A stretch of DNA of 64,000 nt. Origin: CAWKDC01 sp044445605. Lineage in GTDB: Bacteria; Pseudomonadota; Gammaproteobacteria; JABCZS01. The translations under genes and the position numbers were made by a program. Every line of letters begins with the position of its first letter. Within the stretch, counting starts at the first letter, position 1. The stretch lies in contig JBIOEA010000005.1 of NCBI GenBank assembly GCA_044445605.1, forward strand, positions 15,660 to 79,659, read 5' to 3'. Below are positions 45,059 through 53,598 of the stretch, piece after piece. The notes beneath the pieces are model-generated. The model was not told where the DNA came from. It saw only the letters and a list, made by a program, of their open reading frames with translations, and ran no database searches.

Positions 45059-45870
45059 CATCGCAACGCGGAAGTGCACTGATTTTTGCAGTGGGATTAT
45101 GCACGTTAGTGGTTATTCTGGCGACAAGCATGATTTTGGCGTTGCATCATGACATGCGTCGCTTTGAACGATTAACCGACACTATTACTGAATTAGCGGC
45201 AGCACGCAGTGCAACGTCTTGGGCCATATCAGTATTAGCCGATGAAGATATCAAAGACAAAACAGAGCAACGTTATGAGATCAGTTTGAATGGCGCTCAA
45301 GTGCAAGCTGAGCTCATTGATATTGATGGACTATTTAATGTCAACACACTCCTTGATGCGGAGCCTGACGCATCTAAAGCTGCACAAGCGATTTTCACAC
45401 GATTGCTTGAGTCTATGGCTATTAGCGATAAGATAGTGCCTAAGTCTGAACAAGAGGGCAATACCATTGTGTTGTTGAGCCAGATGAAACAGACTTTCTC
45501 GATGTCAGAAGAAATGTATATCCAGCTGTTGCCTTATGTGCGTGCCAATGTTGCCGGTGATCGCGCGATGAATATCAACACCATGCCCGCACCGTTATTG
45601 GCGGCGGTATTGGATGTCGAGGAAGCCGAAGCAACGGCTGTATTGAATATGGGCCCTTTTGAGTCGGAGTCTGAGGTGAGTCAGGCTCTCGCACAGTTGT
45701 CGATCCCCATGCCGGAGGGGGGCTTGAGCCAATGGATAAAATTCACGAGCCAGCAATACTTGGTGGATGCTCAAATCAAGGCAAAAGGGTCAGCTCAGAT
45801 ATATACTCTGTTAGCGCCCCAAGAAAAGGGATGGCGCGTGGTTTATCAAAGTACTGGGGTTCGCATATGA
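45037..45870 (+). CDS. gspK: Type II secretion minor pseudopilin K
   Basis: A 277-residue pseudopilin tip protein. SQRGSALIFAVGLCTLVVIL is the GspK-type N-terminus: the glutamate at position 5 of the mature protein is absent, as is known for GspK. An inserted helical domain contains DIDGLFNVNTLLDAE, which matches the conserved GspK D-x-x-x-x-xN-N element, and YVRANVAGDRAMNINTMP. Stop overlaps the gspL start (ATGA). Confidence 0.9.
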   Translation: MDFRASLASQRGSALIFAVGLCTLVVILATSMILALHHDMRRFERLTDTITELAAARSATSWAISVLADEDIKDKTEQRYEISLNGAQVQAELIDIDGLFNVNTLLDAEPDASKAAQAIFTRLLESMAISDKIVPKSEQEGNTIVLLSQMKQTFSMSEEMYIQLLPYVRANVAGDRAMNINTMPAPLLAAVLDVEEAEATAVLNMGPFESESEVSQALAQLSIPMPEGGLSQWIKFTSQQYLVDAQIKAKGSAQIYTLLAPQEKGWRVVYQSTGVRI

Positions 45871-46997
45871 ATCGGGCATGGTTGATTGCAAAGGAATCGG
45901 TAACGCAGGTCGATGCGTACATCGTGACGGCCACAGGAATGCATGAACATCTCAATATTCCATTATCGGATGTTGCTTCGTTATTAGGTGAGGGAACGGC
46001 GTGTTATTTTTTTCCTTCGGAATGGATTTCCTTCATTGATATCGCATTGCCCGAGGTTAGCGCATCCTTATTGCCGGTGGTGATTCCGAATTCAGTGGAA
46101 GAGTCGCTGGCTGAGCCGATTGAATCGGTGCATTGGGCGATAGCGGGGAAACGTCCATCGCAAGAAGGCAAAACGGCGGTAGCGATCATCCATCGTTCGC
46201 ATGTTGAGAACACGGTAAACATGTGCAAAGCAGCGGGGATCACACTGGACGCGATGTATCCCGATGTTTACTTAGTGCCAGTGTTGGACGAGGGTTGGGC
46301 GTGTTGGAGCAATGGGTCACGCATGCTGGTGCGTCAAGATGTGTTTCATGGATTTGCGTTAAAAGAAGCAGAATCGGAGAATTGGTTTGCATCATTACCC
46401 GTGCCGGAAAAAACCTTATTATATGGTGTCGGTGAAGGTGCGCGTCCTTATGCGGTGAAAGAGTGGGTGGAGTCATTACAAGAAGAAGCGCCACCGATTA
46501 ATCTACTGAAAGGTGAATTCGCGCCACGTTTAAAGCGCAGTGATCCCAATTTGTTGAGAAAATCGTTATACGCGTTGGGCGGTGCGGTAGCGTGTTACTT
46601 TCTGTTTTTGATGATTGAAAATATTGTGTTGGCGAGCCGTTTGCATACGCTTCAAGCTGAAACGCTGGTTCTGTATCAAGAAGTGATTCCAGGTGCAACG
46701 CAAGCGACGAGTCCACGCGTTGTTATTGCACGCGAGGCGCAACGGGCGGGCAGCAGTGATCATACCTTTTTTGTGTTGCTCACGTCGTTGAGTCAAGCAT
46801 TAAGCCGTTCACCGGGCATTGTGCTGACACATTTGCAATATGAAGGTGATCAATTATCGGCCGTGGTGGAAGCGAAAGATTTTGCGACATTAGACGCGTG
46901 GACGGAATCTTTTTCGGGCGCATCGTTGGTGTTCAAGCAAGAGGGTGCAGAACAAGAAAATGGTCATGTGACAGCGCGCATCAGGTTGGGGAGTTGA
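45867..46997 (+). CDS. gspL: Type II secretion protein L
   Basis: A 376-residue platform protein. The cytoplasmic actin-like domain (about 1-225) recruits GspE. One membrane helix lies near 240-258 (LYALGGAVACYFLFLMIENI), followed by a ferredoxin-like periplasmic domain with LTSLSQALSRSPGIVLTHLQY. INLLKGEFAPR before the helix is typical of GspL. The ATG at 45867 overlaps the gspK stop; a longer in-frame reading would run through gspK. Confidence 0.9.
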   Translation: MNRAWLIAKESVTQVDAYIVTATGMHEHLNIPLSDVASLLGEGTACYFFPSEWISFIDIALPEVSASLLPVVIPNSVEESLAEPIESVHWAIAGKRPSQEGKTAVAIIHRSHVENTVNMCKAAGITLDAMYPDVYLVPVLDEGWACWSNGSRMLVRQDVFHGFALKEAESENWFASLPVPEKTLLYGVGEGARPYAVKEWVESLQEEAPPINLLKGEFAPRLKRSDPNLLRKSLYALGGAVACYFLFLMIENIVLASRLHTLQAETLVLYQEVIPGATQATSPRVVIAREAQRAGSSDHTFFVLLTSLSQALSRSPGIVLTHLQYEGDQLSAVVEAKDFATLDAWTESFSGASLVFKQEGAEQENGHVTARIRLGS

Positions 46998-46999
46998 GA

Positions 47000-47461
47000 A
47001 TGAAGTTCTGGGAAAATCTTTCAGCGCGCGATCAACGCACATTAAAGTGGGGGTTGGTGGCGGCTATCGTTCTGATCGTGATCCGGTTTATTTGGTGGCC
47101 GTTATTGTCGCGAGTGGATCGTCTGCAAGAAGATATTGCGAACGAAGCCGCGTTGATCACTTGGATGAAGCCGATGGTGGAAACGATCAAAGCGAATGCG
47201 GGCAAAGTTAAGCCGTTGGATCACCAGGCACCGAAATTAAGTTTAATTGAAAGGAGTTTTGAGCAAGCGGGATTAGGATCGTATGTCAAGAGTTTGTCAC
47301 AAAATGCGAACAATCAAATTGTGTTGCAGGCAAAGGCAGTTCCGTTTGGTGCGTTAGCACAGTGTTTAGAAACCATTGCACAAACACAGGGAATGGTGCC
47401 ATTATCCTTGACTGCAACGCGAGAGAAGACAGGGATTGTGGATGTAGAGATTGTATTTTAA
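47000..47461 (+). CDS. gspM: Type II secretion protein M
   Basis: A 153-residue inner-membrane protein partnering GspL. Short cytoplasmic start (MKFWENLSARDQRTLKWG), one membrane helix (about 18-35), and a periplasmic ferredoxin-like domain ending in VPLSLTATREKTGIVDVEIVF. ATG two bases after the gspL stop. Last T2SS gene; gspN and gspO are not here. Confidence 0.9.
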   Translation: MKFWENLSARDQRTLKWGLVAAIVLIVIRFIWWPLLSRVDRLQEDIANEAALITWMKPMVETIKANAGKVKPLDHQAPKLSLIERSFEQAGLGSYVKSLSQNANNQIVLQAKAVPFGALAQCLETIAQTQGMVPLSLTATREKTGIVDVEIVF

Positions 47462-47483
47462 ATCCTTTTTGTATGAGGTATCC

Positions 47484-47942
47484 ATGAACAAGCTAGAAAT
47501 GTATCAAAAAATCATCCACGCTTTCAGCCACGAAGTTCCCTTCTCAAAGCACATGGGTCTTCAAGTACGTTATTTAGATGAAAAAGAATCGGTGGTGGAA
47601 TTGGACATGATCCCCGAACTGATAGGTAATTTCAATGCAGGGATTTTGCATGGTGGTGTTATTGCGACGCTGCTGGACACAGCGATGGGCGTGTTAGCGA
47701 TTTCGAGCGCGATTGCGGCGTTGCCTGTTGACGCGCCAGACGAGGCGGTGATGCAAATCGTGACACGTACGGCGACGGTAGATTTACGGATTGATTATTT
47801 ACAACCGGGCCGTGGCACTCAGTTTATTGGCAAAGCAAGCGTGGTCCATGTAGGCAAAATGCTTTCGACGATCGAAGCACGTATTTATAGCAAAGAAGGC
47901 GTATTCATTGCCAGTGGCATGGGTAAATTCAAGATTGCTTAA
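47484..47942 (+). CDS. PaaI-family hotdog thioesterase
   Basis: A 152-residue single hotdog-fold protein. NAGILHGGVIATLLDTAMG is the HGGxxxxxxD motif of the PaaI/4HBT acyl-CoA thioesterases, with the conserved glycines and Asp. VDLRIDYLQPGRG and a final SGMGKFKIA are also typical. Such enzymes hydrolyse aryl- or acyl-CoA; the substrate is unknown. GAGG precedes the ATG. It follows gspM by 22 bases and may be read through from the T2SS operon. Confidence 0.88.
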   Translation: MNKLEMYQKIIHAFSHEVPFSKHMGLQVRYLDEKESVVELDMIPELIGNFNAGILHGGVIATLLDTAMGVLAISSAIAALPVDAPDEAVMQIVTRTATVDLRIDYLQPGRGTQFIGKASVVHVGKMLSTIEARIYSKEGVFIASGMGKFKIA

Positions 47943-47997
47943 TGTGCATATCCGCACTACACTCACTTGATAATCCAAGGATTGGAGATCAAGATAT

Positions 47998-48744
47998 ATG
48001 CGCGCTTTTGCTTTTAAAAAATCTTTTCTTGCCTGTTCCCTATTATTATTTTTCAATGGTTCTGTCTGTTATGCAGCTGGCCATGCTTATATGGGTACGA
48101 CATTGGGAGCTAGCTTTGGAACCTTGAGTCATAGTACCCCAGAGATAACGTATGCTGAGGGTACGGTCACGGATAGCTATCCGCTGAGTGACACAACGGG
48201 CGTTGCGCCTGTATGGGGCGTGAAAGGGGGCTATGAATTTGCGGGTCAACATGGGATCCCTGCGGTTGCGTTGGGGGTGGGTGTATACACCACCACGACG
48301 GGCTATGATTATGATGGAAAAGTGTATGAAGCTGCGATAGGCGCTCCAGGAACCACGCTCTTTAAATATTCTTACAGTGTGAATAGTACACGTCTGATGG
48401 TCGAGACTCAATTGACATGGGACATAAAAAGTTGGTTGCCCTTTATTGACGTAGGCATTGGTTCCGCATGGACCAGAATGACTGATTACACGGAAATTTC
48501 TGAGCCTGGCATTGCGCCACCGGCTGCGCCACCATTCCACTCACAAACGCAAGTGAATTTTGCCTATCAGGTAGGATTCGGTCTCGCGAAAGCATTTGAT
48601 GATCATCGCGTTTTCTTGGGTTATCGTTTTGCCAGTTTGGGCCAAACATCGTTTGGGACACGAGGCGAGAGCTATCCTTACGCGCTTAAGACCGGCGTAT
48701 TAAACACAAATGATATTTATGTTGGCTATACCCATTTATTTTAA
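47998..48744 (+). CDS. Outer-membrane beta-barrel protein
   Basis: A 248-residue exported protein with a signal peptide ending near VCYA-AGHAYMG. The mature part alternates hydrophobic and polar residues in amphipathic strands (AGHAYMGTTLGASFGTL, KVYEAAIG, TQVNFAYQVGFGLAKAF), ending in DIYVGYTHLF with a C-terminal Phe, the outer-membrane assembly signal. Size suggests an eight-stranded barrel. Ligand unknown. GGAG precedes the ATG, and a putative exported-protein gene follows after 11 bases. Confidence 0.82.
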   Translation: MRAFAFKKSFLACSLLLFFNGSVCYAAGHAYMGTTLGASFGTLSHSTPEITYAEGTVTDSYPLSDTTGVAPVWGVKGGYEFAGQHGIPAVALGVGVYTTTTGYDYDGKVYEAAIGAPGTTLFKYSYSVNSTRLMVETQLTWDIKSWLPFIDVGIGSAWTRMTDYTEISEPGIAPPAAPPFHSQTQVNFAYQVGFGLAKAFDDHRVFLGYRFASLGQTSFGTRGESYPYALKTGVLNTNDIYVGYTHLF

Positions 48745-48755
48745 GGAAGAAGCAA

Positions 48756-50435
48756 ATGGTTAATCATTCAATATTTAAGATGATGGTAGGTTTACTTTTA
48801 TTGGTCCCCGTCCTATCAGAAGCGCATCTCATTACTATTACGGCTACAAGGCCCTTTGCTGCAACGGCGGCTGTCTCGTCAACGGCTACCGCTGTATTCA
48901 CTGTGACTAATATCACGTCACAGACCAATGTGACTGTCGTGGATCAAAGCAATTTCCCCAGTGGGCTATCTGTTACGTCTTCAACCTGTGGCAGTGTGCT
49001 GCGTCCGAAGCAAAGTTGCGTGATGAATTTATCTTTAACAGCATCCTCTTCGGATCAACAAATATCCACGGCGTTAAGATTGTGGGCGCAGCCAGCGTTG
49101 GATGTGGTGGAGTATCCTATCAACGTGACGGTGACCACAGCAGTGCCTCTTATCACGTTGACCCAGCTCCCGACTGCGGGCAGTGCATTACCTAAATTGT
49201 TTGACCCAATCGTGGCTGAACATGATAATAAATGGCTGATTCTCAGTGGTTCTACACACACGATGCATCACTTTGATAATACTTCCTTTAATCAGAATAT
49301 TTACGTCTATGATCCGAGCTCTCCATCAACCATCGCATCCGTGTCCATTTCTTCACTGCATTCAGAAGTCATCGCACAGCTAACTTCTCCCGCGCCTGAG
49401 TATCTCCAAGATGGCGATACGTTATATATCATTGGGGGATATTACAATACTCCGTCGACGAACGATTTCACGACGCTTCAGACGATTACCGCAATTGATA
49501 TTCCTGGCATGATGAATGCGATATTGACCAGTGCACCGATTACTCCTTTTGTGCACTTTAATACAAGTGTTACTGACTTTAAAGTAACGGGTGGCCAGCT
49601 GGGTAAAATCGGGGATGATTTTTATTTGGCCTATGGCATGGATTGTGAAGGCGCTTATGTGGGTTTTTGTCAGATCCGTCAAAAGTACACGAATGCTATC
49701 TATCAATTCAGTACTGAGCCCACTGTTTCCTCGCCGACGATTATCCAGAAAATTGAGCGTCTGGATGCTAACTCGGGTTGGAGAAGGCGTGATTACACCT
49801 TGGCCCCCTTCATGGTCGGCTCGACTGAAACGCTATTGGCGTTGGGCGGCCCCTTCACAGAATCTGTCGCTGTTTGGACCAATGATGTGCTCATTGCTGC
49901 GGATATCCAATACACGAACTATGCGCATATTCAACAAGCCAATCAATATTCAGCGTCACACATGACGATGTACAGTGAAAAGAATCAGATGAGTTATCTG
50001 GCAACGTTTGGTGGCATTACGACGTTATACTGGGGAACGACTGGTTTAGTGTCTGATCCTGTTAACATTCCCTTTGGAAACATACTCGATTTAGTCAGCT
50101 CTGACGGGGCGGCTAATATGCAAGAGTATGCGAATCTCACGCCGATGTGTGGTGGAGAAACGCTGCAAAATTGTCTTTATGTTGGGGTGGGCGCACATTT
50201 TATTCCTGTTGATAACCCGGGCTACTATGATGATCGATACATTTTGCAGATCGATGCATTGCCACAAAATACACCGACCCTGGTTGGCTATATGTATGGC
50301 GGCATGATCGCGACAGTTCAAAATCCTTTTGACGATGAAACGCTCGCTTCTGTCACAAATCAAGTGTACGAGGTCTATGTGACGCCATCGGGATCGGGTA
50401 CGAATGCCTGGGTGAATATTACTGGCTTGTATTAA
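48756..50435 (+). CDS. Unknown exported protein, Ig-like domain plus beta-rich (propeller-like) region
   Basis: A 559-residue protein with a signal peptide (MVNHSIFKMMVGLLLLVPVL to about SEA-HLI). Residues about 25-130 resemble an Ig-like/ASH-type domain: TAVFTVTNITSQTNVTVV and STCGSVLRPKQSCVMNLSL. The rest is Gly/Tyr/Thr-rich and beta-strand rich, with kelch-like NKWLILSGS, DTLYIIGGYYN and LLALGGPF, suggesting a propeller. AAGGAAG precedes the start. I do not recognise a family member of known function. Proximity to the T2SS genes makes a secreted substrate plausible. Confidence 0.72.
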   Translation: MVNHSIFKMMVGLLLLVPVLSEAHLITITATRPFAATAAVSSTATAVFTVTNITSQTNVTVVDQSNFPSGLSVTSSTCGSVLRPKQSCVMNLSLTASSSDQQISTALRLWAQPALDVVEYPINVTVTTAVPLITLTQLPTAGSALPKLFDPIVAEHDNKWLILSGSTHTMHHFDNTSFNQNIYVYDPSSPSTIASVSISSLHSEVIAQLTSPAPEYLQDGDTLYIIGGYYNTPSTNDFTTLQTITAIDIPGMMNAILTSAPITPFVHFNTSVTDFKVTGGQLGKIGDDFYLAYGMDCEGAYVGFCQIRQKYTNAIYQFSTEPTVSSPTIIQKIERLDANSGWRRRDYTLAPFMVGSTETLLALGGPFTESVAVWTNDVLIAADIQYTNYAHIQQANQYSASHMTMYSEKNQMSYLATFGGITTLYWGTTGLVSDPVNIPFGNILDLVSSDGAANMQEYANLTPMCGGETLQNCLYVGVGAHFIPVDNPGYYDDRYILQIDALPQNTPTLVGYMYGGMIATVQNPFDDETLASVTNQVYEVYVTPSGSGTNAWVNITGLY

Positions 50436-50698
50436 TGACATTGACGAGGAGGATAATGGCGATGAAAATGAATCGTGTTTTGATGACATGTTTTTTGAGT
50501 TCGGTGATGATGACATCGATGGCTTCTCCTGGGGTTTCGTCTCATGCTGACTCAATGCCTGGGGCCAGAACAATGATGTGTGCGACGATGTGCCACAGTT
50601 CTGATAGCAAGCCCTCCTTTCCGAGTCTGGCTCAGCAGGACGAGGCGCATGTATTGAAATCCATGGAAGCGTTCCAACGGATGAAGCAGAGCGGCTAA
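50435..50698 (+). CDS. Small exported protein of unknown function
   Basis: Up to 87 residues, starting at an ATG that overlaps the previous stop by one base (TAATG). Internal ATGs at 50456 and 50462 are alternative starts. It has a basic N-region and hydrophobic core (VLMTCFLSSVMMTSMAS), then a short mature part with two cysteines in TMMCATMCHSSDS, and a helical AHVLKSMEAFQRMK. Possibly a small periplasmic partner of the preceding protein. Reality is likely but not certain. Confidence 0.6.
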   Translation: MTLTRRIMAMKMNRVLMTCFLSSVMMTSMASPGVSSHADSMPGARTMMCATMCHSSDSKPSFPSLAQQDEAHVLKSMEAFQRMKQSG

Positions 50699-50727
50699 TT
50701 GCTTAATGGGTGAATTATCGGTATCAT
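50699..50727 (+). promoter_or_regulatory. Candidate sigma70 promoter of metK
   Basis: TTGCTT, 17 bases, TATCAT, about 28 bases before the metK ATG. The leader is too short for a SAM riboswitch. GTAGGGAG serves as ribosome site. Confidence 0.5.
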
Positions 50728-50754
50728 GACCGGGCTTCAACGTAGGGAGTCGTC

Positions 50755-51903
50755 ATGAGTCGTTCACATTTATTTACCTCGGAATCGGTATCGGAAGGGC
50801 ATCCCGATAAGATTGCTGATCAAATTTCGGATGCTATTTTAGATGCCATTATTGGGCAGGATCGCAAGGCACGGGTTGCCTGTGAAGTCCTGGTCAAAAC
50901 GGGTATGGTGCTTGTTGCGGGTGAAATCACGACCGCAGGCTGGGTTGATATGGAAGCCATTGTCCGTGAAGTGGTCAACGGCGTGGGTTACACTGACCCG
51001 ACTTATGGTTTTGATGGGACCTCCTGTGCGGTTTTGACCGCGATTGGCCGTCAGTCTCCTGATATCGCCAAAGGGGTGGATGAGACCGTTTCGCACGCCA
51101 TGGGCGCGGGCGACCAAGGGTTGATGTTTGGGTATGCCTGTGATGAAACAGACGTGCTGATGCCTGCTCCTATCACCTACGCGCATCGTTTGATGCGACG
51201 TCAAGCGCATTTACGTAAATCGGGCGTGTTGCCCTGGTTGCGTCCGGATGCCAAATCACAAGTCACGTTCCGCTATGAAGATAACAAGCCTGTGAGCGTG
51301 GAAACCGTGGTGTTATCGACACAACACGATCCTGATATCTCCCATGAAGAATTAGTGGAAGCGGTCCGTGATGAAATCATCAAATCGGTGATTCCAGCTG
51401 AGTTGCTTACCAAAGATACAAAATATTTCATCAATCCGACGGGACGTTTCGTGATTGGGGGCCCGATGGGCGATTGCGGGCTGACGGGTCGCAAGATCAT
51501 CGTAGATTCTTACGGCGGTATGGCGCGTCATGGTGGCGGTTGCTTCTCGGGTAAAGACCCAACGAAGGTAGATCGTTCGGCCGCGTATGCAGCACGTTAC
51601 GTGGCTAAGAACATTGTGGCAGCAGGGTTGGCGAAGCGCTGTGAAGTACAGATTTCTTACGCGATTGGGGTGGCGAAGCCTGTCTCGATTTCGGTCGAAA
51701 CCTTTGGCACGGGCAAGTTAGCGGATGACAAGTGGTTGCCACTCATCGAGTCTCATTTTGATTTAAGCCCTCATGGGATTATCGACATGTTGGACTTATG
51801 GCGTCCGATTTATCGCCCAACAGCGGCTTATGGGCACTTTGGGCGCGAAGACCTGGACTTAACGTGGGAACGCACGGATAAAGTAGAGGCGCTCAGATCC
51901 TGA
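50755..51903 (+). CDS. metK: S-adenosylmethionine synthetase
   Basis: A 382-residue enzyme making SAM from methionine and ATP. Signatures: FTSESVSEGHPDKIADQISD with the ATP-site His and Asp, GAGDQGLMFGYACDET, the flexible active-site loop GGGCFSGKDPTKVDRSAAY, and AIGVAKPVSI. Length is normal. Ends with a C-terminal helix WERTDKVEALRS. A GC-rich hairpin follows the stop. It stands alone between the exported-protein genes and the DUF4143 ATPase. Confidence 0.97.
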   Translation: MSRSHLFTSESVSEGHPDKIADQISDAILDAIIGQDRKARVACEVLVKTGMVLVAGEITTAGWVDMEAIVREVVNGVGYTDPTYGFDGTSCAVLTAIGRQSPDIAKGVDETVSHAMGAGDQGLMFGYACDETDVLMPAPITYAHRLMRRQAHLRKSGVLPWLRPDAKSQVTFRYEDNKPVSVETVVLSTQHDPDISHEELVEAVRDEIIKSVIPAELLTKDTKYFINPTGRFVIGGPMGDCGLTGRKIIVDSYGGMARHGGGCFSGKDPTKVDRSAAYAARYVAKNIVAAGLAKRCEVQISYAIGVAKPVSISVETFGTGKLADDKWLPLIESHFDLSPHGIIDMLDLWRPIYRPTAAYGHFGREDLDLTWERTDKVEALRS

Positions 51904-51914
51904 TTTTTTCCGTA

Positions 51915-51938
51915 AGGGGGGCGCATATTTGCGCCCTC
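51915..51938. other. Hairpin between metK and the convergent ATPase gene
   Basis: GGGCGCATATTTGCGCCC with flanking G/C pairs forms a strong stem between convergent genes. No T-run follows on the plus strand, so termination is possible but not typical. Confidence 0.4.
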
Positions 51939-51962
51939 ACTTGAAAGGAAAATAAGACGGTG

Positions 51963-53087
51963 TCAGGCCTCGCTGAGTTCTCTAAAGTAATCTATGAAAG
52001 GAACAATTTCTATGTCGCCTGATAAATGTGCAGTGCGACAATGTTGAACAACTTGAATGGCCTTAAGTGCATTTTTTTCATGAAAATAAGCTAAAGCTGA
52101 ATGTACATGCAGATCGGACTGTTTGACTTCAATAATATGTTCAATTATCTTTTTATTGGCTACTGCAAAGTCTACTTCTCTTCCATCTTTAGTTCGCAAA
52201 TAATGAAGTTTATATTCACTGCCCAAGCAATCATTTTGATGATAAATCCATTTTAATAAAGAAATTGCCGCAAAATTCTCAAGACGTGCACCGTCGGTTG
52301 CTTCAATCATGCCTGTATCAAAGAAATAAATTTTAGGTTCCTTCAATAAACTGCGAGCGATATTCTTGCTGAAAGGGGTGACTCTAAAAATAATAAACAA
52401 AGCTTCAAGCAGCTGAATATATTTTTTAACAGTAGTAGGAGAAATGCCAACATCTTCTGCAATAGATTGATATGAAACAGGTGAGCCCACACGATGTCGC
52501 AATATTTCTAGAACTGATTCAAGCGCCTTTAAATTATGAATAATTTCAATGTCAAAAATATCGGTTCGAATTAAGCTATGAATATATTGTTGACGCCAAC
52601 GCTTAGCATCTAAAGGATCTTCCGTTAAAAATGGCTCTGGAAAACCTCCACGTTCTAGAAAGCGAGGCAAATCATATCCAAAAGGTGATTCTTTCACTTC
52701 AGCCAAACTAAAAGGTAATAAACGATGCATGAAAAAACGACCCGCCAGTGAATCCCCCATGCGATGAAATACATCTAATCTCGCACTGCCTGTCACCAGT
52801 ATGTGCATTCCTTCAGGTTTAGTATCATAAAGGCCTTTAAGATAATTTTTCCACCCTCGCATTTTATGAAGCTCATCAAGAATTAATAAATCAGTGCTTG
52901 GGAGCCAATTTTGTTTTTTAATCATTTTTTTGTCTTGCACATTATCGTAGTTAAGATAAACACTTCTTTTATAATGTTGGGAGACTTTTTTTGCTAGCCA
53001 AGTTTTTCCAGCTTGACGAGGCCCGACCAAAAAAACCATTTTTTTGGCTAAGTCTTTGATAATCTGTGCTTCAAGAGGGCGTTTCAT
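51963..53087 (-). CDS. AAA ATPase with C-terminal DUF4143
   Basis: A 374-residue protein. The N-terminal AAA domain has Walker A GPRQAGKTW (22-30) and Walker B TDLLILDELHK, followed by LVTGSARLDVF. A winged-helix segment (GSPVSYQSIAEDVGISPTTV) leads into a DUF4143 nuclease-like domain with DGREVDFAVANKKIIEHIIEVK, an E/D...D...ExK pattern. Such ATPases are widespread in accessory DNA; their role is unclear. The ATG at 53087 directly abuts an inverted repeat. It is divergent from groES. Confidence 0.88.
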   Translation of the reverse strand: MKRPLEAQIIKDLAKKMVFLVGPRQAGKTWLAKKVSQHYKRSVYLNYDNVQDKKMIKKQNWLPSTDLLILDELHKMRGWKNYLKGLYDTKPEGMHILVTGSARLDVFHRMGDSLAGRFFMHRLLPFSLAEVKESPFGYDLPRFLERGGFPEPFLTEDPLDAKRWRQQYIHSLIRTDIFDIEIIHNLKALESVLEILRHRVGSPVSYQSIAEDVGISPTTVKKYIQLLEALFIIFRVTPFSKNIARSLLKEPKIYFFDTGMIEATDGARLENFAAISLLKWIYHQNDCLGSEYKLHYLRTKDGREVDFAVANKKIIEHIIEVKQSDLHVHSALAYFHEKNALKAIQVVQHCRTAHLSGDIEIVPFIDYFRELSEA

Positions 53088-53121
53088 TTGACTATTATGC
53101 AGTATAATGGGGAATAGTCAA
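53088..53121. promoter_or_regulatory. 9-bp inverted repeat at the ATPase start
   Basis: TTGACTATT and AATAGTCAA form a perfect 9-bp inverted repeat with a 16-base centre. It abuts the ATG at 53087. On the minus strand it contains TTGACT and a TATACT/TAATAG, so it could be promoter and operator together. Confidence 0.45.
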
Positions 53122-53222
53122 GACTTTTCTGCATTGGGCTGGTGAAAAGTCGAGTCTGGGCAGGCAAAATCCCCGATTCCTCGGGAATGGACGTCATGAA
53201 AATTCATTCTTTCGCTCCTTAC

Positions 53223-53250
53223 CTTGAATTCTTGCATATCATCCCCATAT
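53223..53250 (+). promoter_or_regulatory. Heat-shock (sigma32) promoter of groESL
   Basis: CTTGAA (53223-53228), 14 bases, CCCCATAT (53243-53250) matches the RpoH consensus closely and lies about 36 bases before the groES ATG. No CIRCE element is seen, so sigma32 control is the likely heat response. Confidence 0.9.
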
Positions 53251-53285
53251 GGGCACTATCTAGATTTTTATATGGGAGAAGTTCT

Positions 53286-53582
53286 ATGTCATTAAACATT
53301 CGTCCTTTACATGACCGTGTGGTTGTGGAGCGTCATGAAGAAGAAACCAAGACAGCGGGTGGGATATATCTACCTAATGCGGACAAAGAAAAGCCTGCAC
53401 GCGGTAAGATTGTAGCGATTGGGACAGGCAAGTGCTTGGATTCTGGTGATATTCGTCCGATGGCCGTGAAAGTGGGCCAAGATGTATACTTTGGCAAATA
53501 CGCCGGTACTGAAGTCAAAATGGGTGACAAAGAGTACTTGGTCATTCGTGAAGAAGACATTTTGTGTGTCGTAGAAGCTTAA
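53286..53582 (+). CDS. groS: Co-chaperonin GroES
   Basis: A 98-residue lid protein for GroEL. NIRPLHDRVVVERHEEETKT, AGGIYLP (mobile loop) and KPARGKIVAIGTGK are standard. It ends with VIREEDILCVVEA. The ATG at 53286 follows GGGAGAAG; the longer upstream frame lies inside the heat-shock promoter region. It starts the operon, 16 bases before groEL. Confidence 0.97.
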   Translation: MSLNIRPLHDRVVVERHEEETKTAGGIYLPNADKEKPARGKIVAIGTGKCLDSGDIRPMAVKVGQDVYFGKYAGTEVKMGDKEYLVIREEDILCVVEA

Positions 53583-53598
53583 TCGAGGAGTAGTGAAA

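Noticed and set aside
50699..50754. SAM riboswitch before metK
   Set aside because: The leader is only about 55 bases with no long structured aptamer; an ordinary promoter explains it.
51915..51938. Intrinsic terminator for metK
   Set aside because: The stem is strong but no T-run follows on the plus strand; listed only as a hairpin.
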